A stretch of DNA of 64,000 nucleotides, from positions 235,104-299,103 of the forward strand of contig JAEYWY010000022.1 of the NCBI GenBank assembly GCA_023428695.1, written 5' to 3'. The DNA is from Bacteroidota bacterium (lineage in GTDB: Bacteria > Bacteroidota > Bacteroidia > Cytophagales > Cyclobacteriaceae). How positions within the stretch are numbered: the stretch's first letter is position 1; each line of letters opens with the position of its first letter. The translations under genes were made by a program, and so were the position numbers. Positions 46,001 through 52,036 of the stretch are shown here, piece after piece. Under the pieces are notes generated by a model that had not been told where the DNA came from, did not search any database, and saw nothing but the letters and a program-made list of their open reading frames with translations.

Positions 46001-46055
46001 CCTGCACCAGCCCAACTGTAACCAGACAAAAAATAGCAGGAAGGATGTCTTTCAT
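43041..46055 (-). CDS. Exported TPR-CHAT protease-like protein
   Basis: 1,004 residues with an N-terminal signal (MKDILPAIFCLVTVGLVQAQ) and one C-terminal membrane helix (ATISVLVFSVIAMILL) followed by a basic tail. About 10-12 TPR units fill residues 30-430. The CHAT (caspase-HetF-associated) domain is C-terminal: His in VIHLATHA (near 824) and Cys in LVALSACNTGAGVYREGEGVMSL (near 869) form the expected catalytic dyad, followed by LTSLWPSQDQTTADIMAGFYRNL. The signal and tail place TPR and CHAT in the periplasm. It is convergent with, and overlaps by 8 nt, the sigma/TPR pair. Confidence 0.92.
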   Translation of the reverse strand: MKDILPAIFCLVTVGLVQAQTPGDQASYHKEKADRFVADKMFDSAATFYQRAAELYSQASDHRETLRSISNAGKAMIAMRKIDPAISLLLKYEPIAGKVDSLDEARELFFTTLSELYYYAGDAFNSLKYRQPVYEINIARSNTAPDDLINITRIMGVLHGNSGQLIKAVTYYRKYAELITAHHGPEYLLMSDAYNYLGVMYRHMGEYDMALDYYKKSIEVGERYTAEDRNAIAPRFRSMAPVYNNIGTLYHHLHDDENALKYTLRALSLYENEKSTGKTSLATIMGGLGTTYTRLGRYDEALKFEERALALFRDEYGDKHGRVATELKNIGDTWFALKDYNKASDFYRQSLEMNLDVHGPFHPNTGEAFIKMADVEEINGNLTTALGYTQSALRSVVHNFNSDNIRDNPTIDAACNVKVHLIRHLSRKADILMKQFERTKDRDMLHLANETYALTVQFSENVRNDLLDIRSKSFLAENSKSLYERSIRAALLLRDVSGDATLDNVAFAMMEKNKSRLLLESLQTSQVKGALSSEDELFNTENGLLSRVAYYQEQLLDERIKGEKQDSLKINQWQAGLFETRRELESFKLKLRTDHPRYFHAKYAAPEISIAALKRELAPDQLFIEFFSGDSALYVFYATQKNSGIISLQNDVVHEFQEMVSGLRNRDSDAFLRVAYPLYTKILEPALQACGTTPERIVVVPDGILAYIPFELLLTTPPGDRKFRDLEYAIRKFNFSYRLSAALMLDGRALSRGKSNNDFAGFAPQFEGQAVAQRGLPGNIPYALREVEEISGSFPGTVFLGDDATESNFRAQAHRAGVIHLATHAALDEHNADLSRLYFSAGDSLEDGLLHAYEIFNLNMSAKLVALSACNTGAGVYREGEGVMSLSRAFAYAGCESMLTSLWPSQDQTTADIMAGFYRNLAKGLPKDEALRQAKLDFLATSDNIKSDPFFWAGFVLIGNTEPLSGKNNFITGATISVLVFSVIAMILLRRRNAKRAASAAGAI

Positions 46056-46135
46056 AACCGGCTCGGATAGAATAGTTAATCTTCTAAGATAAACCCAAAG
46101 ACTCCCCGAACCAAATCAGCATTCCGGCACGTCGG

Positions 46136-47446
46136 TTACAACTTAATGAATTCAACCCTTCGGTTAGCTGCCTTACCTTCCGGGTTGTCATTCGGGGCCA
46201 CCGGTTGGGATTCACCCTTACCGTCCGTCTCAATTCTTCCAGCAGAAATTCCGAACAAATCTTCGAATGCTTTTTTTACTGCAGCCGCCCGGCTTTTGGA
46301 AAGCGTGAGGTTATGGGCGTCGTCACCATCCGCGTCCGTGTGCCCGATGATCTTTACTCGCACATCGGGATTCGCATTCAACACCCCGGCAAGTTCCTTG
46401 ATCATACCCATCGATTCCGGTTTTAACCTGTCGGAATTCACATCAAACGTAATTGCCGTTGTCGAAAGCTTGCCTTCGCTGATGAGTTTGCTGCGCAGGT
46501 CCACACCGCCTTCCGCGATCTTCATGTTCTTAATGAAGATCCGGCCTTCCTTAAAGTCGTTGGCAAAGCCCTTCAATTCGAGTTTCATCGTCTGTACAGT
46601 TCCTTTTGCTACGAATGTGGGTAGGTCCACGATCTTTTCATCATCAGCCCACATCCGGAAGCGCTTTCCGTTTACCGCAATGGATATACGCATCCCATTC
46701 AGTACTCTGCCGCGAAGATCGGGACGCATCTGGTTATTGATAACCGTCGCGCCACTGATCCTGTTCCGGACGGTGACAGTACCGACACCGTATTGCATGA
46801 GTGGAATGCCGAGCCTCGCAAAGTTCTTGCCTTCTTTAAAAAGTTCGTTATCGTCCAGCGTAATAAGTACGTATGCGGTGGAGCTTGTCTTCTTATCAAG
46901 ACCGGAAGTCATCAGATCGAATTCAACGGTGAATTCCTCGGGAAGTTTTTTCTTTAAAACCGGGACATACGTTGCCGATGGTTTCATCTCAAACCATTTA
47001 CCCGAGTCATCGCTTGCGCTGACTACTTCCCCCGACCCATTTGTATTCCATTTTGACGGAAAGTCGCCTACGTGATCCATTGCAAAGTCGTCGAAGAACA
47101 GGATCGTCGTTCCCGGCACAAAATCAAATTTTGTCGACGCTCCGAATTGTTTTTTCTCCGCGGCCGCAGTTTCGGTCCCTGTATTTTTTGCCGGGTCATT
47201 TTTGGCTGGATCCGTTTTGCCAGTGTCCTCTTTCTTTTTTGGTTTGGATTCCTCTTTTGATTTGCCGTCACCGCTGACGCTTTCGTCAATTCCCTTCTCG
47301 ACCTTGTCAAGACCCTTGTCGATCGTGCGATCGATCTTTCGATTCGCACGCTGCTGGGATTTTTTCAGGATGCGGTCGCCGACGCTTTGACCAGAAGCTG
47401 CGACAGTAAAGAATAGCAGTACAGATAATGCAAACGTTGTTTTCAT
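46136..47446 (-). CDS. OmpA-family protein
   Basis: 436 residues from the ATG at 47446. Signal peptide ends AASGQ. A Lys/Glu/Thr-rich low-complexity stretch spans about 35-90, followed by a beta-rich domain (about 110-310; DFAMDHVGDFPSKWNTNG, EFTVEFDLMTSGLD), and a C-terminal OmpA peptidoglycan-binding domain (TAITFDVNSDRLKPESMGMIKELAGVL, IIGHTDADGDDAHNLTLSKSRAAAVKKAF, ANRRVEFIKL). It probably sits in the outer membrane or periplasm and tethers to peptidoglycan. It borders the accessory island on its upstream side. Confidence 0.92.
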   Translation of the reverse strand: MKTTFALSVLLFFTVAASGQSVGDRILKKSQQRANRKIDRTIDKGLDKVEKGIDESVSGDGKSKEESKPKKKEDTGKTDPAKNDPAKNTGTETAAAEKKQFGASTKFDFVPGTTILFFDDFAMDHVGDFPSKWNTNGSGEVVSASDDSGKWFEMKPSATYVPVLKKKLPEEFTVEFDLMTSGLDKKTSSTAYVLITLDDNELFKEGKNFARLGIPLMQYGVGTVTVRNRISGATVINNQMRPDLRGRVLNGMRISIAVNGKRFRMWADDEKIVDLPTFVAKGTVQTMKLELKGFANDFKEGRIFIKNMKIAEGGVDLRSKLISEGKLSTTAITFDVNSDRLKPESMGMIKELAGVLNANPDVRVKIIGHTDADGDDAHNLTLSKSRAAAVKKAFEDLFGISAGRIETDGKGESQPVAPNDNPEGKAANRRVEFIKL

Positions 47447-47497
47447 AATGTGAAGAATTTTGGCACCAAAGACATGACACAAGCCCCCGCCCGATCA

Positions 47498-47853
47498 TCA
47501 ACACGTTGGTGCCTGACTGGGAGAAAAGGTTACCGGACTTTGAGTTTTTTTTTGGAATAGTTTCTTGTCGCCGGGGACGAGATACGATACTCCCATCGCG
47601 ACAGGTCCGGCCTTCAGATCAGAAACGTGGTTGAAAGTCTTTCTGAGGAATTTGTCAATTGCAGTGAAGTCGAGTGAATCGTAATCCTTGTCTGTGAACA
47701 AATCAATGTCATCTGACATCCTATGACCAATCTGTAAACTCAGCGATGTACCACCACGAGCCTGAAAGGATCAAATAATTTCTCATGCATCAGGATGGTC
47801 AGCACTTCTTTGAGAATCGGCTTGACCGTATTCCAGTGCAGGCGATCAGGCAT
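47498..47853 (-). pseudogene. Frameshifted, truncated AbiEii/AbiGii-type nucleotidyltransferase toxin
   Basis: An ATG at 47853, two bases after the antitoxin stop, starts MPDRLHWNTVKPILKEVLTI, then reads DPFRLV and hits TGA at 47740. One missing base near 47752-47758 shifts the frame; restoring it continues as GGTSLSLQIGHRMSDDIDLFTDKDYDSLDFTAIDKFL, the nucleotidyltransferase G-G-(T)S...DxDLF signature of AbiEii toxins. The remaining piece ends near 47498 after VSYLVPGDKK with unrelated residues, roughly half of the usual length of about 200 or more. So the toxin is doubly broken, while its antitoxin upstream is intact. Confidence 0.8.
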
Positions 47854-47854
47854 G

Positions 47855-48322
47855 TTACAGTTTTAGCGCACCAGCAATCTTGTTGAAAGCCTTCTCACCA
47901 TAAAAACGTTTGATCTCTGCTTTCTCTTCTTCACTGCCTCTTTCAATGACACGTTCAATGATTGCACGTTTCTGTCCCTGCCAGTCAATCGTATTGATAT
48001 CTGTATCCCAGAACAATCCGGGACGAAGCCTGGACAGATCCGGAGTTCCATTGCTTGAATGTTGACGAAGCTTTTCTTCTTTCATGTCATAGAATGCCTG
48101 CAGAACCATGAAGTAGCCCTCCTCCAAACCAAGTGCTTGCTCAATCTTGAATGCAAGCGCAGGATTCATTGCGCGTTTTCCTTTCGTTATTGCGGTGAGT
48201 GTTTGAGGATACTCTTTGATCGTAAGGGCAAAGCGGCTTTTCTTCAGCTTCTTTTCGCGAAGCTTTCGCTCCAGGATCAGCCCCGGGTGGATGCCTTTGA
48301 TTGTTGAAATCTCGTTAAACAT
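47855..48322 (-). CDS. HTH antitoxin of an AbiEii-type toxin-antitoxin pair
   Basis: 155 residues. N-terminal helix-turn-helix (GIHPGLILERKLREKKLKKSRFALTIKEYPQTLTAITKGKRAMNPALAFKIEQAL) is the plasmid-maintenance antidote type. The C-terminal region RPGLFWDTDINTIDWQGQKRAIIERVIERGSEEEKAEIKRFYG is the segment that occurs before AbiEii nucleotidyltransferase toxins. Its stop is 2 bp from the start of the broken toxin frame. Candidate operator palindromes lie 32-48 bp upstream. It is probably still expressed and autoregulating, but orphaned. Confidence 0.88.
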   Translation of the reverse strand: MFNEISTIKGIHPGLILERKLREKKLKKSRFALTIKEYPQTLTAITKGKRAMNPALAFKIEQALGLEEGYFMVLQAFYDMKEEKLRQHSSNGTPDLSRLRPGLFWDTDINTIDWQGQKRAIIERVIERGSEEEKAEIKRFYGEKAFNKIAGALKL

Positions 48323-48622
48323 GAATCCAGATTATGAACAAATTTAAGCAATAACAATATTGTAAACAATTTTGCTTATTTATTTCAAAAAGCTCAAAAT
48401 GAGGCCAAATCGGCACAAATTCAGTGGCCCAGAAAGAGCGGAGATCCTTAGAAAGGCCGCCTGTTGGAAGATCATGTCACCTTCGTCTTTAGGACGTGTT
48501 TTGATGTTAACCGCGCACAAATGAAGCAACTCTCATCCGTCCGAAACTTATCATCGGGATCGCAAAAAACTCGAAATGGTGACCGATGGTGAAAAGGCAT
48601 TCCTTCTTTAGGAGCAAGACTT
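48323..48622. other. Gene-poor interval with degraded sequence
   Basis: About 300 bp upstream of the antitoxin. Besides the operator palindromes I see only short broken frames. A 50-residue minus-strand frame (ESLAPKEGMPFHHRSPF...) shows no family resemblance. It looks like debris inside the island. Confidence 0.5.
48354..48370. promoter_or_regulatory. Overlapping palindromes, candidate antitoxin operator
   Basis: ACAATATTGT (48354-48363) is a perfect palindrome, and ATTGT-AA-ACAAT (48359-48370) is a second with 5-bp arms, sharing the ATTGT half. They lie 32-48 bp before the antitoxin ATG, where an autoregulatory operator is expected. Inference from position and symmetry. Confidence 0.5.
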
Positions 48623-48769
48623 TCAGAAATTCAAAAACCACAATGCAAGCTGAATAGTTTTGTTGTTCTGATCTTGCTTGACTACATAATTGACGCTTTT
48701 GTTGTCGTCGAAAGACCGGGTGAGGATGTCCAGAATAACGGACTTATCCGAAGAAGTTGCTTTCCTCAT
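48623..48769 (-). pseudogene. N-terminal fragment of a probable GNAT acetyltransferase
   Basis: An ATG at 48769 opens a 48-residue frame, MRKATSSDKSVILDILTRSF then DDNKSVNYVVKQDQNN, which resembles the first helix-strand of a Bacteroidota GNAT acetyltransferase family (from memory). After about 40 residues it diverges and stops at 48623. The rest of the enzyme (about 150-200 residues) is absent. A real short protein is possible but less likely. Confidence 0.4.
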
Positions 48770-48800
48770 ACGCACGAATCCCCTAAGCTAGCTATTCCGG

Positions 48801-49049
48801 TTACTGATCCTTCTTAACCTTGTACTTGAATTCCAGGAGCTTCGATGGCTCCTCGCCCAACCCTTCCGCCAATATTCTAATTGTATTCAGCGTAGGACTC
48901 CGTTCGCCTCTCTCAAATCGTCCGATTTGACTAGTTGGGATCACGCACTTATAAGACAATTCCTCCTGGGACAGGCCTTTAGCCAATCTCAGTTTTCTCA
49001 AATGCTTGCCAAATGCCTTGACATAACCTAAATCCCGGTTGTGACCCAT
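48801..49049 (-). CDS. XRE-family transcriptional regulator
   Basis: 82 residues from the ATG at 49049; a TTG two codons earlier also opens the frame. One HTH_3 domain: FGKHLRKLRLAKGLSQEELSYKCVIPTSQIGRFERGERSPTLNTIRILAEGL. No partner domain. It is divergent from the LexA-like gene, and a perfect 18-bp palindrome lies 37-54 bp upstream of its start, a likely operator. It may control one or both divergent promoters of the island. Confidence 0.9.
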   Translation of the reverse strand: MGHNRDLGYVKAFGKHLRKLRLAKGLSQEELSYKCVIPTSQIGRFERGERSPTLNTIRILAEGLGEEPSKLLEFKYKVKKDQ

Positions 49050-49085
49050 TTCCAAGCGAAACTCCGGAAATGAGCGTTTTTATGT

Positions 49086-49103
49086 TAGAGCCAATTGGCT
49101 CTA
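49086..49103. promoter_or_regulatory. Perfect 18-bp palindrome, candidate operator
   Basis: TAGAGCCAATTGGCTCTA is fully self-complementary, with 9-bp arms and no spacer, in the 172-178 bp between the divergent XRE and LexA-like genes. It has no T-tract, and its location between divergent starts argues for protein binding rather than termination. Likely site of the XRE dimer. Confidence 0.65.
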
Positions 49104-49197
49104 TTTTAGACAAACTATTCGCTCAATTTGTTGATATACAGGTTTTTATACATAAAATCCAACAAAACCAGTCATGTGGAACTAATGCTTCCTGGCT

Positions 49198-49210
49198 GCT
49201 GTTATACAGC
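49198..49210. promoter_or_regulatory. Inverted repeat GCTGT-N3-ACAGC before the LexA-like gene
   Basis: GCTGT (49198-49202), TAT, ACAGC (49206-49210), ending 17 bp before the ATG at 49228. Placement over the start region suggests autorepression by the encoded LexA-like protein. Confidence 0.5.
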
Positions 49211-49227
49211 ATTAAACACATCGTATA

Positions 49228-49854
49228 ATGAGCGAAAACCAGCTATCAGCTAAAGCGAGAGAGGCCTTGCGACACATCAGAAATTCAGTGATGCATACTG
49301 GGAAGGTGTTGTCTGTCCGAGATTTGATGGCATTGATGGAATATAAGTCGCCACGTTCAGCGCTATTGCTAATGCAGGAGCTTGAGCAGGGTGGATTTTT
49401 ACGAAAACGATTAGACGGAAGCTATTCAATGTTGAAAGACATTAGTAATAGTGATGATAGTGTGCAGACGGTAAGTGTTCCCCTGGTTGGAACGGTGACC
49501 TGCGGTGCACCGATTCTGGCTCAAGAAAATATTGAGGCTATGATTCCGGTATCCACTGCATTGGCTAAGCCGGGTAGTAAATATTTTATGCTCCGTGCAA
49601 AAGGCGATTCGATGAATGAGGCAGGAATCAATGATCGGGATTTGATATTAGTCCGACAGCAGGATACGGCAGAAAATGGACAGGCAGTCGTTGCACTCAT
49701 TGATGATGAAGCAACAGTGAAGGAGTTTAATCGAAACGGGAGTTTTGTAACACTCCGCCCGAGATCAAGCAACAAAGAACATCAGCCTATTATCGTTACA
49801 GAAGAGCTGAGAGTTCAGGGGATAGTTATTGCAACCATACCTATACCTGAGTAA
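49228..49854 (+). CDS. LexA-like S24 peptidase repressor at head of CBASS operon
   Basis: 208 residues. The N-terminal winged-helix DNA-binding domain (KAREALRHIRNSVMHTGKVLSVRDLMALMEYKSPRSALLLMQELEQGGFLRK) is LexA-like. The self-cleavage region is GTVTCGAPILAQ with the scissile Cys92-Gly93 bond (C-G, as in UmuD). The S24 peptidase dyad is Ser128 in AKGDSMNEAGI and Lys165 in ATVKEF. It would repress until activated RecA promotes self-cleavage. The CD-NTase gene begins 24 bp after its stop, so it very probably heads and controls that operon. Not the housekeeping lexA, judging by context. Confidence 0.9.
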   Translation: MSENQLSAKAREALRHIRNSVMHTGKVLSVRDLMALMEYKSPRSALLLMQELEQGGFLRKRLDGSYSMLKDISNSDDSVQTVSVPLVGTVTCGAPILAQENIEAMIPVSTALAKPGSKYFMLRAKGDSMNEAGINDRDLILVRQQDTAENGQAVVALIDDEATVKEFNRNGSFVTLRPRSSNKEHQPIIVTEELRVQGIVIATIPIPE

Positions 49855-49878
49855 CAAGCAACCACTAATATTATCTAT

Positions 49879-50853
49879 ATGACACTTTTACAATCAATTG
49901 ACGAGTTCCTAGGGAACATTACTGTCACCGACAGGCAAGAGGAAAGTATTAAATCCTCTTTATCAAATTTGGATGGTCATCTACTTGACAAAGAAAATGA
50001 CTTGCACGTTCTCAGAACCTTTACAAATGGTTCTTACGAAAGAGACACGAACATAAGACCATTGAAAGACATTGACCTATTTGCCGTCCTCGATTTCGAG
50101 AAATGGAAGGACAAGAATGGGAATTTACCCACTCCTCAGTCTGTACTAACGAAGCTAAAAAATTACCTAAATGGATTGGATGATTACAAAGATAAGGTTA
50201 AGCAAGATCGGCCGTGTGTAACAATCGAGTTGAGCGATAAGGATTTCGATGTGCTGCCAAGTTTTCCCCAAACGACTGGAGGTTATCTAATTCCAAACCC
50301 GGATCTCTCTGGATGGACTTCTTCGTATCCCGAAGAATTAACAACGAATTTGAACAGCATCAACAAGACAAGGAACTACAAAGTAAAGCCGACAATCAGA
50401 TCGGTAAAAAGCTGGAACAAAGAAAATTCAAAATACACTCCTCCTTACCATATTGAAGAAGTAGCGATTAATATTTTCCAACTGAATAGCTTCACAAACT
50501 ACGAAGAAGCTATCAGGATTTGGTATACCAATGCTGAGTATCACCTTGACTCAGGAAAATTTGATTCTTACAACGACTACGAGACTGCCATCAAAAAAGT
50601 CAGAAAGGTAAAAGATAAGCTAAAAGAAGCGAAAGATTATCTTGATGATGACAAAGAGACAAAGGCCAAGCAAATTTGGAAAGACATCTTTGGAAGGGAA
50701 TTTCCAGTGGTTGAAGAAGACGAAGAAGAAGCTAAGGCGTTTTCCAAATCGCTCTCTTCTGGTACTCTAAAAATCACAAGTACGGGCGCGCTTTCAACAT
50801 CAGGCGGATACTCAGTTACTCCATCAAAGGGATATTACGGTAGTGAAGAATAA
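49879..50853 (+). CDS. CD-NTase (cyclic oligonucleotide synthase) of a CBASS-type system
   Basis: 324 residues. Nucleotidyltransferase core: Gly51-Ser52 in FTNGSYERDTNIRPLKDIDLF, metal-binding Asp64 and Asp66 (DID), and third Asp124 in FDVLPSF. The helical region IRSVKSW...YHIEEVAINIFQL follows. A charged helical stretch (about 235-285) and a Gly/Ser/Thr-rich tail of about 35 residues ending GYYGSEE close the protein. In CBASS these enzymes make cyclic di- or trinucleotides on phage infection to activate an effector. The next gene, an E2-like protein, overlaps by 11 nt. Confidence 0.92.
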   Translation: MTLLQSIDEFLGNITVTDRQEESIKSSLSNLDGHLLDKENDLHVLRTFTNGSYERDTNIRPLKDIDLFAVLDFEKWKDKNGNLPTPQSVLTKLKNYLNGLDDYKDKVKQDRPCVTIELSDKDFDVLPSFPQTTGGYLIPNPDLSGWTSSYPEELTTNLNSINKTRNYKVKPTIRSVKSWNKENSKYTPPYHIEEVAINIFQLNSFTNYEEAIRIWYTNAEYHLDSGKFDSYNDYETAIKKVRKVKDKLKEAKDYLDDDKETKAKQIWKDIFGREFPVVEEDEEEAKAFSKSLSSGTLKITSTGALSTSGGYSVTPSKGYYGSEE

Positions 50854-51256
50854 GTCCTTTGATCCTTATGCTCAGATAGCCGCAATGCGCCTGCGTTTCC
50901 CTCATTTCAAGGTAAAGCAGGCTAGAATTCTTGACATAGAATTTAGTGGCACTTTGCAGGTTAGATGGGATTTTCCGGTATACAAAGTCCAAGTGCATTA
51001 CCGAGGTGATCTTCGCCCTATCGTCAAAATTTTATCCCCTGAGATTTCCAATTGCCGTCCGCATTGGCATCCGGACATTGACGAACCCTGCTTGTATAAG
51101 CAGTCAGACTATTCTTGGAACAAACGAAAGCTGATTGCCAACGACATCATTCCATGGCTTGCAGGTTGGATTTATTTTTACGAAATGTGGCTAAGAACCG
51201 GAAAGTGGTTTGGGCCAGAAGCCGAACACGAAAAACCAGTAAACAACGCAGCATGA
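50843..51256 (+). CDS. E2-like ubiquitin-conjugating-type protein (type II short CBASS)
   Basis: 137 residues from a GTG start inside the CD-NTase gene (11-nt overlap). The E2 region reads VQVHYRGDLRPIVKILSPEISNCRPHWHPDIDEPCLYKQSDYSW, where Cys83 with nearby His74/His76 matches the catalytic site of bacterial E2 proteins. The C-terminal part is IIPWLAGWIYFYEMWLRTGKWFGPEAEH. There is no E1 or JAB gene. In short type II CBASS a lone E2 modifies or primes the CD-NTase C-terminus. Its end overlaps the membrane gene by 4 nt (ATGA), so the system is tightly coupled. Confidence 0.85.
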   Translation: MKNKSFDPYAQIAAMRLRFPHFKVKQARILDIEFSGTLQVRWDFPVYKVQVHYRGDLRPIVKILSPEISNCRPHWHPDIDEPCLYKQSDYSWNKRKLIANDIIPWLAGWIYFYEMWLRTGKWFGPEAEHEKPVNNAA

Positions 51257-52032
51257 ATCAAAAAATCGTACCTCACCAAAAAGCATTCAATCGGGTTAAA
51301 ACGTTTGGCGATTGGGGCAATGGCATACTGGCGTTCACGACACTTGCAGCGATCTCCTCGATGGCCCTTGAGGACCAACTTAAGAGTTCCGATCTTATGG
51401 ATAAAGTGAATGCATTGAATTCCCTCCTCATCCTAGCTTATTTTGTATTGGATTTAACGAGTTCATATCTACTTCAAAAGGCTGAAATGCTTAGGCGTCT
51501 CGTGTTCATTGACAATTCATTTGATGTCAACCTTACGGGAAAAAAATCCGCAGGGTACTTCACCAACGAATCGCTGACACCAGGAGTTTACAAAATGGCG
51601 GTCAATTGTTTTGAGAACAGTTTTTTCAGTCATTTCATTAGTTCGAAGATGTTAGTCAAACTTGCAATAAAAAATATTCCCATAGCTGCCATTTTCATTG
51701 CCGCTGCCTCCATGGGCGAAGCTAAGATTGTCAATTTGATTTTTCAATTGTCGCTACCAGTTGTATTGGTTCAGCAACTTATAAAACTGGCATTTTACGT
51801 GTCCACTACTGAAACTGTGTTGAACAACTTCAAAACGTTGTTCAGCGATCTCCGTGGAAATCCTCCGTCGGATCAACGCACCCCTGAGATCTTAAGGAAT
51901 GTTATCCAATACGAAACAAACATCAGTTGGGGGTCAATACGTCTTTCGTCTTCATTATTTAACAAATTTAATGACGAGCTATCAATCGAATGGGACCGAA
52001 TGAAAACTGAATACCTAATTCCAAAACAATGA
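51253..52032 (+). CDS. S-4TM-like membrane effector
   Basis: 259 residues from the ATG at 51253. Four hydrophobic segments come in two pairs: about 26-44 (GILAFTTLAAISSMAL), 55-75 (ALNSLLILAYFVLDLTSSYLL), 140-158 (LAIKNIPIAAIFIAAASMG) and 162-190 (IVNLIFQLSLPVVLVQQLIKLAFYV), with a soluble helical linker and a C-terminal cytoplasmic tail. This matches the SMODS-associated four-TM pore-forming effectors known from nucleotide-signalling defence. It probably disrupts the inner membrane when the cyclic nucleotide binds. Nucleotide-binding residues cannot be assigned. Confidence 0.85.
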   Translation: MNQKIVPHQKAFNRVKTFGDWGNGILAFTTLAAISSMALEDQLKSSDLMDKVNALNSLLILAYFVLDLTSSYLLQKAEMLRRLVFIDNSFDVNLTGKKSAGYFTNESLTPGVYKMAVNCFENSFFSHFISSKMLVKLAIKNIPIAAIFIAAASMGEAKIVNLIFQLSLPVVLVQQLIKLAFYVSTTETVLNNFKTLFSDLRGNPPSDQRTPEILRNVIQYETNISWGSIRLSSSLFNKFNDELSIEWDRMKTEYLIPKQ

Positions 52033-52036
52033 CAAT

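Noticed and set aside
46146..47075. 309-residue plus-strand frame rich in Ser and Pro
   Set aside because: It is antisense to the OmpA-family gene, whose domain motifs are clear; composition is typical of a shadow.
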